A DNA stretch of 64,000 nt from CAWGHZ01 sp963822575 (GTDB lineage: Bacteria; Pseudomonadota; Alphaproteobacteria; MPNO01; DASWLB01): assembly GCA_963822575.1 (NCBI GenBank), contig CAWGHZ010000003.1, positions 186,001-250,000 of the forward strand, read 5' to 3'. The notes beneath the pieces were generated by a model. That model ran no database searches and was not told the DNA's origin. It saw only the letters and a list, made by a program, of their open reading frames with translations. Both the position numbers and the translations under genes were made by a program. Positions 39,379-47,682 of this stretch are shown here, piece after piece (position 1 is the first letter of the stretch; each line of letters begins with the position of its first letter).

Positions 39379-41706
39379 ATGAGCAACCAGTTCGGAATCG
39401 GGCAGTCGGTGTCGCGGGCGGAGGACCCGCGGCTCCTGAAGGGCGAAGGGATTTTCGTCGACGACATAAGACTGCCCGGCACGGCCTATGCGTACGTTCT
39501 GCGCTCGCCGCACGCGCATGCGCGGATACGCTCGGTCGACACCCGCGCAGCCGAGGCGGCGCCGGGCGTGGTCGCGGTGCTGACGGGGCAGGACGCGGCG
39601 GCGGACGGGCTCGGCGGGTTCGTGACGATGGGGCTGCACCCGAACATCGCCAAGGACGCGCGCCTGCCTGCCCAGCCGATCCTTCAGAAGGACACCGCGC
39701 GCCACGTGGGCGACCGCATCGCGCTGGTCGTCGCCGAGAGCCTCGACGAGGCCCGCGACGCGGCCGAGCGGATCGAGATCGACTGGGAGGTGCTGCCCGC
39801 CGTCACCTCGATCGTCATGGCCCAGGCGGACGACGCGCCCAAGGTGTGGGACGACGCGCCCGACAATTTCTGCTTCCGCGCCGAGATGGGCGACAAGGCG
39901 GCGGTCGACGCGGCGTTCGCCCGCGCGGCCCACAAGGTGCGGGCGCGCATCGTGCACAACCGCATCTCGGCCAATTCGATGGAGCCGCGCACGACGCTCG
40001 CCACCTACGATCCCGTATCGCGCCGCACCACCGTCTACGCCTCGCACCAGGCGCCGCACCGGCTGAAGCAGGCGCTGGCCGCCGACGTGCTGCACATCCC
40101 CGAGGGCGACCTGCGCGTGGTCGCGCCCGAGGTCGGTGGCGGGTTCGGCATGAAGAGCCAGCTCTACCCCGAGGACGCGCTGGTCGCCTGGGCGGCCGGC
40201 AAGCTTGCCCGCCCGGTGAAGTGGACGGGCGAGCGCGCCGAGGGCCTGATGTCGGACACGCACGCGCGCGACCGCATCGATGTGGGCGAAATGGCGTTCG
40301 ACGCGGACGGCAAGATCCTCGCCATCCGCTACCACATGGAGGCCGCGGTCGGCGCCTACATCTCGGCAAGCGGTTCGGTGCCGCCGATGCAGACGATGCG
40401 GCTGCTGTCCAGCGTCTATCGCATCCCGGCGCTCTACGGCTCGGCGCGGGCGTGGTTCAGCCACACCAACCCGATGGCGGTCTATCGCGGCGCGGGACGG
40501 CCCGAGGCGATGATGATGATCGAGCGGCTGATCGAGGACGGCGCCGCCGCGACCGGGATCGACGCGGCCGAGCTGCGCCGGAAGAACTTCATCCCGCCGG
40601 ACGCCCTGCCCTACCAGACGCATTCGGACCTCAACTACGATTCGGGCGCATTCGCCGAGATCCTCGCGACCGCGCTCCGCAACGTCGACCGGGCGGGCTT
40701 CGAGGGCCGCCGGGCGGAGAGCGCGCGGCGCGGCAAGCTGCGCGGCTTCGGCATAGGCCAGTACATCGAGCTGTCCGGCCAGATGAACGAGCGCATGGGG
40801 CTGCGCATCGAGGCGGACGGCACCGTCCTCGTCTTCTCCGGCACGTTCAGCCACGGCCAGGGGCACGAGACGGTCTACGCCCAGATCGTGTCGGACTGGC
40901 TCGGCGTGCCGTTCGACAAGGTGCGCCTCGTGCAGGGCGACACCGACCGCGTCGCCGGTGGGCGCGGCACGTTCGGCGCGCGCTCGATGGTGTGCGCCGG
41001 CGGCGCGCTGCGCAATGCGGCCGACGAGGTGATCGCCAAGGGCAAGCGCTTCGCCGCGCAGATGCTGGAAGCCTCGGCGGAGGATATCGAGTTCGCCGAC
41101 GGCGCGTTCCGCGTGGCGGGCACCGACCGGACGGTGCCGCTCGCCGCCGTCGCACGCGCGAGCCATGCGCCGGCGGGGCCGCTCGCCGCCATCGGCATGG
41201 GGCTGGAGGCGGTCGGGAACTACGACCCAATTCCGTCCTGCCCGAACGGCTGCCACGCGGTCGAGGTCGAGATCGACCCCGAGACCGGGCGAATCGAGAT
41301 CCTGCGTTACGTCGCGGTCGACGACGTGGGCGTGGCGCTCAACCCCATGCTGGTCGACGGCCAGGTGCATGGCGGCATCGCGCAGGGTGTGGGCCAGGTG
41401 CTGATGGAGGCGGTCGCCTACGACCCGGAGACAGGCCAGCTCCTCTCCGGCTCGTTCATGGACTACGCAATGCCGCGTGCCGACGATTTGCCCATGATCG
41501 ACGTGGCGCTCCACTGCGTGCCGGCGAAGACCAACCCCTTGGGCGTCAAGGGCGTGGGCGAGGCGGGCACGGTCGGCGCGCTGCCCGCGGTGATGAACGC
41601 AATCCGCGACGCTCTGGCGCCCCTCGGCGTCGCCGACGTCGCCATGCCCGCCACGCCCGAGCGCGTCTGGCGCGCGATCCGGGAGGCGCGCGTCAGATCG
41701 GGATGA
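39379..41706 (+). CDS. Xanthine dehydrogenase-family large subunit (molybdopterin-binding), copy 2
   Basis: 775 residues, the same length as copy 1 and paralogous along its whole length (GQSVSRAEDPRLLKGEGIFV at the start, EVGGGFGMKSQ near 251-261, VYRGAGRPE near 370-378, GVKGVGEAGT near 723-732). Motifs again indicate a form II CoxL-like enzyme. GGAGAAGG precedes the ATG. Its last 14 bases overlap the convergent Rieske beta-subunit gene. Two catalytic subunits without visible FAD or Fe-S partners suggests they share partners encoded elsewhere or have different substrates. Confidence 0.92.
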   Translation: MSNQFGIGQSVSRAEDPRLLKGEGIFVDDIRLPGTAYAYVLRSPHAHARIRSVDTRAAEAAPGVVAVLTGQDAAADGLGGFVTMGLHPNIAKDARLPAQPILQKDTARHVGDRIALVVAESLDEARDAAERIEIDWEVLPAVTSIVMAQADDAPKVWDDAPDNFCFRAEMGDKAAVDAAFARAAHKVRARIVHNRISANSMEPRTTLATYDPVSRRTTVYASHQAPHRLKQALAADVLHIPEGDLRVVAPEVGGGFGMKSQLYPEDALVAWAAGKLARPVKWTGERAEGLMSDTHARDRIDVGEMAFDADGKILAIRYHMEAAVGAYISASGSVPPMQTMRLLSSVYRIPALYGSARAWFSHTNPMAVYRGAGRPEAMMMIERLIEDGAAATGIDAAELRRKNFIPPDALPYQTHSDLNYDSGAFAEILATALRNVDRAGFEGRRAESARRGKLRGFGIGQYIELSGQMNERMGLRIEADGTVLVFSGTFSHGQGHETVYAQIVSDWLGVPFDKVRLVQGDTDRVAGGRGTFGARSMVCAGGALRNAADEVIAKGKRFAAQMLEASAEDIEFADGAFRVAGTDRTVPLAAVARASHAPAGPLAAIGMGLEAVGNYDPIPSCPNGCHAVEVEIDPETGRIEILRYVAVDDVGVALNPMLVDGQVHGGIAQGVGQVLMEAVAYDPETGQLLSGSFMDYAMPRADDLPMIDVALHCVPAKTNPLGVKGVGEAGTVGALPAVMNAIRDALAPLGVADVAMPATPERVWRAIREARVRSG

Positions 41707-42181
41707 CGAGGAGGGTGTCGATCGCCTTGGAGTCGAACACGACGAGCCGTTCGCGGAACAAAGCGCGCTCGCCCTCGATTACCATGCGGTCGCGGTACTC
41801 GCCCGACGAGAACAGGGTGGACGAGCCGTCCTCCAGCGTGCGCACGACGATGTAGTTCGACCGCACCTCGAGTTCGTTGCCCGCGACGCGGACGATAACG
41901 ATGCCGCTGATCACGTGGCGGTAGTGCTGGCGGTGATAGACATTCGCCTCGCGCATGGCGGCGATGCGGTCGGCGAGCATCGCGCGGCTGGTGCAGTTGA
42001 CCGGCGCGAGCGGCAGGCCGCGGTCCAGGTTGAAGCGCGACGCGATGCGGTAGGTCGCGTCCGCAAGGAAGTAGTCGGGCAGCGCCTCCAGCCGGTCCTC
42101 GTCGATGCTGCGCGCGACCGCGTGGATCGTGTCCTCGACGAGGCGGCGCGTCGCCTCGTCGACCGTGGGCGCGCCTTCCAT
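41693..42181 (-). CDS. Aromatic-ring-hydroxylating dioxygenase, small (beta) subunit
   Basis: 162 residues with the NTF2-like fold of the beta subunits. Conserved stretches are LADATYRIASRFN near 39-51, MREANVYHRQHYRHVISGI near 75-93 and SSGEYRDRMV near 124-133. It has no catalytic metal and acts structurally in an alpha3beta3 oxygenase. Its ATG shares one base with the stop of the alpha subunit gene (TGATG), so the two are translationally coupled. Ferredoxin and reductase genes are not adjacent. Confidence 0.9.
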   Translation of the reverse strand: MEGAPTVDEATRRLVEDTIHAVARSIDEDRLEALPDYFLADATYRIASRFNLDRGLPLAPVNCTSRAMLADRIAAMREANVYHRQHYRHVISGIVIVRVAGNELEVRSNYIVVRTLEDGSSTLFSSGEYRDRMVIEGERALFRERLVVFDSKAIDTLLVIPI

Positions 42182-43420
42182 CACAGCCCCATCAGCGTGC
42201 GGTAATTGTGCCAGAAGCTGCGGAGCGGCCGCTCGGTGAGCTTGGTCGCGCCGCCCGAGACGAGGTCGCGCCCGCCCATCTCCATGCAGGAGGTGGCGTC
42301 GGGATCGCCCGCGGTGCCCTGCGCGACGAGCTCGGAGATCGTCGAATCCTCCATCGAGACGAGCCCGGCCGAGCCGATCAAATTCGCCTGGACGAGGCGC
42401 TGCCGGGCGAGTTCGGGCGAATCGTCGTCGAAGCCGAAGAAGGTATAGACGAGCTCGCACTTCTCCGGCCCCTTGGGCAGGAGCTGGCGCACGGCGAGCG
42501 AATGGCTCACCTGCTGGACGATCAGCACCGGGAAGACCGAGATCATGAAGGTCGAGGCGCCGTCGCCGAACTCGTCGGACCAGGCGACCAGCGACGGGTC
42601 CGCGAGGCGGAACTTCTCGCCCTTCTCCGAGCGCAGCGCAGCGGCGGCCTGGGCGTAGTCGGCGCTCTCGGTCTCGGTGCCGGCCTTGGTGAAGGTGTAG
42701 TAGTGGAGCCCGCGGGCATCCTGGATCATCCCCGCCTCCTGCGAATGGCGCGAGATGCCGAACGTCGCGAAGAACGTGTGCAGGATGTTGGCGTGATAGG
42801 AGTCGCGGCTGTTTTCGGCGTAGGTCTTCCAGTTGGCGTGGATGATCTGGCTGTCGTAGCCGAGCAGGCGCAGCGGCGCGCGCATGGTGCGCCGGATCGC
42901 CCCCTGGATCGGTGCATCGAGGAAGTCGTCGAGCGGCGGCGTCGCGGGATCGAACGTCGCGAAGACGAGCCCCGCGAACGTGGCGACGCGCAGCCGCTCG
43001 AGCCCGTGCGCGGCGAAGTCGAAATCGGCCGGCAGGCCGCCCTCGCCCCGCACGCCGCGGCGGAACGCGACGCTGGCGAGGTTGCCGGCGAGGTCGTAGC
43101 TCCACGCGTGGTAGACGCAGGTGAAGCCGTCCGGGCTCGAGCCGAACGCATCGCGGCAGAGCAGGCTTCCGCGATGCGCGCAGCGGTTGACGAACGAGTG
43201 GAGCGCCCCGTCCGCGCCGCGCGTCACCACCACCGGCGTCGCGCCGACGAAGGTCGATTTGTAGTCGCCCGGCGCGGGAAGCTCCGCTTCCAGCGCAACG
43301 TAGTGCCACACGGGCCCGCGATAGATGCGTTCCTCCTCGCGCGCGGCGATGGCAGGGATCGTGGAACACGCCGTAGGGCGTGCGCGAGTATCCTTCGGGC
43401 CAGTCGACGTTTGGATGCAC
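42181..43420 (-). CDS. Rieske ring-hydroxylating dioxygenase, large (alpha) subunit, frameshifted
   Basis: About 412 residues after correction. The opening VHPNVDWPEGYSRTPYGVFH (GTG at 43420) is in one frame and PAIAAREEERIYRGPVWHYV onward in another; removing one G from 43355-43357 joins them. Rieske motif: NRCAHRGSLLCRD (CXH) and CVYHAWSYDLAG (CX2H) near 79-112. The mononuclear iron ligands lie in SYHANILHTFF (near 208-218) with a distal Asp. This is the phthalate/benzoate-like alpha-oxygenase family, adding O2 to an aromatic ring. Downstream of it is the beta subunit. The gentisate-type genes at 13-16 kb could act on products, but no direct link is shown. Confidence 0.88.
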
Positions 43421-43660
43421 CACACCAATTCCGAAAATACCTGCACGTTCTGTCCACAAAGTAGCGGCCGCGAAAACGCCCATTCAACTGCTATTTTTTG
43501 CCGCTTTGTTGGCACTCTCGCAACACGAGTGCTGAATCATTTCCTGTACGCCCGCCGGGCAACGTGACAGGGTGAATTCGCCGAACATGCAGAAAAATGA
43601 GTAAGTTGAGCGATCTCCGCAATGCATGCGGGGTGGCCAGCTAAGCCGCGGGGAGAGTGA

Positions 43661-46600
43661 ATGGCGGCACAGACGGGGCCGAGGATCGTGGGCATCGGGG
43701 CCTCGGCCGGCGGCGTGCGCGCGCTGCAGGAGCTGTTCGCCAGTCTTCCGTCCGACACGGGCGCAGCCTTCGTCGTCGTCGTCCATCTCGACCCCGGTCA
43801 CCAGAGCGAGCTGGCCGCCATCCTCGGAAACCGCACGGCGATGAAGGTGACCCAGGTCTCCGGTACGGCGCCGCTCTCCCCCAACGAGGTGTACGTGATC
43901 CCGCCGGGCTGCCGGCTCGAGATCACCGACACCGCCGTCTCGGCCCTCGATTTCGACGAGCCGCGCGGGCAGCGCGCGCCGATCGATCTGTTCTTCCGGT
44001 CGCTCGCCGCCCAGCACAGCGACGGTTTCGCCGTGGTGCTGACGGGCGGCGGGTCGGACGGCGCGATCGGCGTGCGTGCGGTCAAGGAGTCGGGCGGCAT
44101 CGTGCTGGTGCAGGATCCCGACGACGCCGAGCATCCGTCGATGCCGCGCGCGGCCATCGCCACGGGCGTCGCCGATTTCGTCCTGCCGCTCGCCGAGATC
44201 GGGCCGCGCCTCGCCGAGCTTATCGCGCGCGAGCCGCCGACGATCGCCGAGGAGCCTCTCGACGAGAGCGACGAGGACGCGGTCCGCCGCATCCTTGCCC
44301 AGGTGCGCGTGCGCACGGGACACGATTTCGACCAGTACAAACGCGCGACCGTGCTGCGCCGCATCGCGCGCCGCGCCCAGGTGGCGCGCTGCGCCCGGCT
44401 GGGCGATTACGACGCGTATATGCGCGGGCATCCGGAGGAGGAGATTCCGGCGCTGTTCAGCGATCTCCTGATCTCGGTCACCACCTTCTTCCGCGACCCC
44501 GAGGCCTACGAGGTGCTGCGCCAGTCGGTGATCCCACGCCTGTTCGACGGCAAGGACGCGAGCGACACCGTCCGCGTTTGGACCGCCGGCTGCGCGACCG
44601 GCGAGGAGGCGTACTCGATCGCCATGCTGCTGGCCGAGGAGGCCGGGCGGCGTGACGTCGGGCCCGAATTTCTGGTGTTCGCCTCCGACCTCGACGCCAA
44701 GGCCATCGCCTTCGCGCGCGCGGCGCGCTACCCGGCCGCGATCGAGGCCGACGTGACCGAGGCCCGGCTGCGGCGGTTCTTCTTGCGCGAGCCCGACCAC
44801 TACCGCGTGCGCCAGGAAATCCGCGAGCGCATCGTGTTCGCCCACCACAACCTGCTGCGCGACCCGCCCTTCTCGCACCTCGACCTCGTCGAGTGCCGCA
44901 ACGTGCTGATCTACTTGGAGCGCGACGTGCAGCGCCAAGTGTGCGGGCTGTTCCACTACGCGCTGAACGCCGACGGGTTCGTGTTCCTCGGCCCGTCGGA
45001 GAGCGCCGACAGCCCGCCCGGTCTGTTCCGGACCTTCGACAAGCGGGCGCACGTCTACCAGCGCCTGGCGACGCGCGAGGGCCGCACGGCGGCGCTGCCT
45101 CACGGCACCGCCCTGGGTCTCATCGAGCCGCACCCACTCGAGACGCCGCACCGGCCGCCGGCGCGCGCGGGGCGGCCCGAAGCCACGCATCGCGAAGCGC
45201 TGGAGCGCTTTGCGCCGCCCAGCGTGCTGGTCGACCGCGAACATCTCGTGATCCACGCGTCGGAGACGGCCGGACGCTTCCTGCAGGTGCCGCCGGGCGC
45301 GCCGACCACCAACGTGACGGAAATCGTGCGGCCGGAGCTGCGCTACGATCTGCGCGCCGCGCTCCACCGCGCCTTCGCGCGCGGCGAGCCGTCGCTGAGC
45401 CTGCCCACCCAAGTCCAGTTCGAGGGCCAGACCCGCCGCGTCTACGTCCAGGTCCGCCCGATCGCCGCGGGCGACGGCGCGCAGCCGCGCCATGCGCTGG
45501 TGATGTTCATTGAGGGCGAGGAGCAGATTCCGCCGGAGCGCGCCCCCCGCGGCCTCGCGGACGAGAGCGTCGGCGAGCGCCAGGTGCGCCACCTCTACGA
45601 GGAGCTGCAGCTCAACGAAAGCCAGATGCGCTCGATGCGCGAGGACACCGAGGCGGCCAACGAGGAGTTGCGCGCCGCCAACGAGGAGCTGCAGTCGATC
45701 AACGAAGAGTACCGCTCGACCGCCGAGGAGCTGGAGACGTCGCAGGAGGAGCTGCAGTCGGTCAACGAAGAGCTGCACACGGTCAATGGCGAGCTCAAGT
45801 CCCAGCTCGACAGCCTGTCGCGCGCCCACTCGGACCTGCAGAACCTGATCGCCGCCAGCGACGTGGGCACGCTGTTCCTCGACGCGAACCTCTGCATCAA
45901 GCTGTTCACGCCGCGCGTCACAGACTTCTTCAACATCGTGCCGTCCGACCAGGGACGGCCGATCACCGATTTCACTCACCGCTTCGAGTATGACGGGTTC
46001 GAGGCCGACGCCCACGCGGTGATCGAGCGGCTGACGCCGGTGGAGAACGAGATCAGGAGCGGCCATACGGGCCGCTGGTACCTGATGCGGCTCAGGCCCT
46101 ACCGCACGGTGGAGGACCGCATCGAAGGAATCGTGGCGAGCTTCCTCGACATCACCGAGCGGCGCGCGAGCGAGGAGTCGGTTAAGCAGATCGCGGAAAG
46201 GCTCGGCCGGCAGACCCGGCTCGTCGAGCTGTCGCGCGCGCCGATCTTCGTGTGGGAGCTGGATGCAGGCATCCTCGAGTGGAACCGCGGCAGCCAGGAG
46301 CTGTACGGCTACACCAAGGAGCAGGCGATCGGCTGCAGCCCGTCGGAGCTCCTGAAGACGCGCCCGCTGGGCGGCCCGCGCGGGTCCATCCTGGAGGCGC
46401 TGCGGCGCACGGGAAGCTGGTCGGGCGAGCTGTGCCACACGACCCGGGATGGGCGCGAGCTGCTGGTCGACGCGCAGCTCCAGGTCGAAGACGTCGCCGG
46501 CAAGCGGCTGGTGCTGGAATCGACGCGCGACATGACCGATGTCCGCGCGCTCGTGGCGCGCCAGCGCCTGCTGCTCGACGAGCTGACCCACCGTGTGCGC

Positions 46601-47188
46601 AACACGCTGACCATCGTGCAGTCGATCGCCCACCAGACGGTGCGCAACACCCGCTCGGCCGACCAGTTCGTCGAGGCGTTCGACGGGCGGCTGCTCGCGC
46701 TTTCTGCGGCACACAAGCTCCTGGTCAACTCGCAATGGGAAGGGGCCGAGCTTCGCGCCCTGGCCGAAAGCCAGCTCGCCCATTTCCGCGACGCGAAGCG
46801 CAAGCAGCTCAGCTTCGAGGGCGAGCCGGTGCGCCTGCCCGCCGCGCTCGCCATGCCATTCGGCCTCGCGCTGCACGAGCTCGCCTCGAACGCAGCCAAG
46901 TACGGTGCGCTGTCGGTTCCCGAGGGCCACGTCGCGCTGAGCTGGCGCGTTGCGCGGGGGGTGAGGAACGAAGGCCAACGCCTGACCGTTGTCTGGCAGG
47001 AGCGCGACGGCCCCCCGGTCAAGTCGCCGGAGCGCAGCGGCTTCGGCAGCACGCTGATCCGGCGCGGCCTCCCGGGCGCCAAGGTCGATCAAAGGTTCGA
47101 GCCGGACGGCGTAAGATGCACAATCGAACTCACGATCCCCGGAGCGGACGGCGATGAGTTGGGGAAGCAGCAGGACGGAGACGCCTGA
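43661..47188 (+). CDS. CheB-CheR-PAS-PAS-HWE histidine kinase fusion
   Basis: 1175 residues, cytoplasmic, no membrane segment. Domains in order: CheB methylesterase (near 8-190; GIGASAGGVRALQ, GGGSDGAIGV); CheR methyltransferase (near 205-480; VWTAGCATGEEAYS near 305, VECRNVLIYL near 409); a coiled coil with repeated NEELxxxNEEL (near 650-712); two PAS domains (near 730-835 and 857-960); and an HWE-type kinase with the phosphoacceptor in LTHRVRNTLTIVQSI near 974 and HELASNAAKYGAL near 1070. Such fusions link a chemotaxis-like methylation module to light or redox signalling. The response regulator gene overlaps its end by 35 bases. No chemoreceptor or cheA is nearby. Confidence 0.94.
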   Translation: MAAQTGPRIVGIGASAGGVRALQELFASLPSDTGAAFVVVVHLDPGHQSELAAILGNRTAMKVTQVSGTAPLSPNEVYVIPPGCRLEITDTAVSALDFDEPRGQRAPIDLFFRSLAAQHSDGFAVVLTGGGSDGAIGVRAVKESGGIVLVQDPDDAEHPSMPRAAIATGVADFVLPLAEIGPRLAELIAREPPTIAEEPLDESDEDAVRRILAQVRVRTGHDFDQYKRATVLRRIARRAQVARCARLGDYDAYMRGHPEEEIPALFSDLLISVTTFFRDPEAYEVLRQSVIPRLFDGKDASDTVRVWTAGCATGEEAYSIAMLLAEEAGRRDVGPEFLVFASDLDAKAIAFARAARYPAAIEADVTEARLRRFFLREPDHYRVRQEIRERIVFAHHNLLRDPPFSHLDLVECRNVLIYLERDVQRQVCGLFHYALNADGFVFLGPSESADSPPGLFRTFDKRAHVYQRLATREGRTAALPHGTALGLIEPHPLETPHRPPARAGRPEATHREALERFAPPSVLVDREHLVIHASETAGRFLQVPPGAPTTNVTEIVRPELRYDLRAALHRAFARGEPSLSLPTQVQFEGQTRRVYVQVRPIAAGDGAQPRHALVMFIEGEEQIPPERAPRGLADESVGERQVRHLYEELQLNESQMRSMREDTEAANEELRAANEELQSINEEYRSTAEELETSQEELQSVNEELHTVNGELKSQLDSLSRAHSDLQNLIAASDVGTLFLDANLCIKLFTPRVTDFFNIVPSDQGRPITDFTHRFEYDGFEADAHAVIERLTPVENEIRSGHTGRWYLMRLRPYRTVEDRIEGIVASFLDITERRASEESVKQIAERLGRQTRLVELSRAPIFVWELDAGILEWNRGSQELYGYTKEQAIGCSPSELLKTRPLGGPRGSILEALRRTGSWSGELCHTTRDGRELLVDAQLQVEDVAGKRLVLESTRDMTDVRALVARQRLLLDELTHRVRNTLTIVQSIAHQTVRNTRSADQFVEAFDGRLLALSAAHKLLVNSQWEGAELRALAESQLAHFRDAKRKQLSFEGEPVRLPAALAMPFGLALHELASNAAKYGALSVPEGHVALSWRVARGVRNEGQRLTVVWQERDGPPVKSPERSGFGSTLIRRGLPGAKVDQRFEPDGVRCTIELTIPGADGDELGKQQDGDA

Positions 47189-47558
47189 CCTCACCGGGGC
47201 GCGCATCCTCGTCGTCGAGGACGAGGCGCTGGTCGGGTTCGAGCTGGAGACCATGCTGGCCGACGCCGGGGCCGATGTGGTGGGCCCCTCCATCACTCTC
47301 GACGAGGCCATGGTCGCCGCCGAGCACGAGCCCTTGTCGGCCGCCATCCTCGACATCCGCATCGGCGGGCGCATGGTCTGGCCGCTGGCGCGCGAGCTGA
47401 CCGCGCGCGACGTGCCGGTGCTGTTCTATACGGGACAGATCGACACCGAGTCGATCCGCGCCGACTGGCCGCAGGCCACGGTGCTCGCCAAGCCAGCCTC
47501 GTCCGACACGCTGCTCACCGCCATCGCCGGCATCGCCCGTCCCCTGTCGGAGGAGTGA
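47154..47558 (+). CDS. Single-domain response regulator
   Basis: 134 residues containing only a receiver domain: ILVVEDEALVGFELETML near 18-35 provides the acidic pocket, Asp67 in ILDIRI is the phosphorylation site, and VLAKPASSD near 113-121 has the conserved Lys. With no output domain it likely relays phosphate from the fused HWE kinase, whose gene it overlaps by 35 bases, to another protein. HWE kinases are frequently paired with such receivers in alphaproteobacteria. Confidence 0.93.
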   Translation: MSWGSSRTETPDLTGARILVVEDEALVGFELETMLADAGADVVGPSITLDEAMVAAEHEPLSAAILDIRIGGRMVWPLARELTARDVPVLFYTGQIDTESIRADWPQATVLAKPASSDTLLTAIAGIARPLSEE

Positions 47559-47569
47559 GCACCTCTTTC

Positions 47570-47682
47570 CGTTCGCCCTGAGTAGCGCCGAAGGCGCGTA
47601 TCGAAGGGCGAGCCCGGCGCGATCTCTCGGCTTCGTCCTTCGATACGGCTGCCGCTTCGCGTCGGCCTACTCGGGACGAACG
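47570..47682. repeat. REP-type inverted repeat, second copy
   Basis: CGTTCGCCCTGAGTAGC (47570-47586), GTATCGAAGGGC, CTTCGATACG and CCTACTCGGGACGAACG (ending 47682): the same dispersed element as at 27448-27562. It separates the convergent response regulator and comEC genes, and the last codons of comEC lie inside it. Confidence 0.75.

Noticed and set aside
37618..41514. A 1298-residue open frame on the minus strand
   Set aside because: Antisense to the two molybdoenzyme genes. It looks repetitive only because those genes are paralogues.
36961..41706. Carbon monoxide dehydrogenase (CoxL form I)
   Set aside because: The active-site loop is YRGAGR, not AYXCSFR, and no coxM/coxS are present.
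42197..42214. Possible minus-strand sigma-54 element TGGCACAATTACCGC
   Set aside because: The -12 element is CCGC and it lies inside the Rieske alpha coding sequence.
43509..43524. Possible sigma-54 element TTGGCACTCTCGCAAC upstream of the chemosensor gene
   Set aside because: The -12 part reads CAAC instead of TTGC, and no activator-site pair is present.
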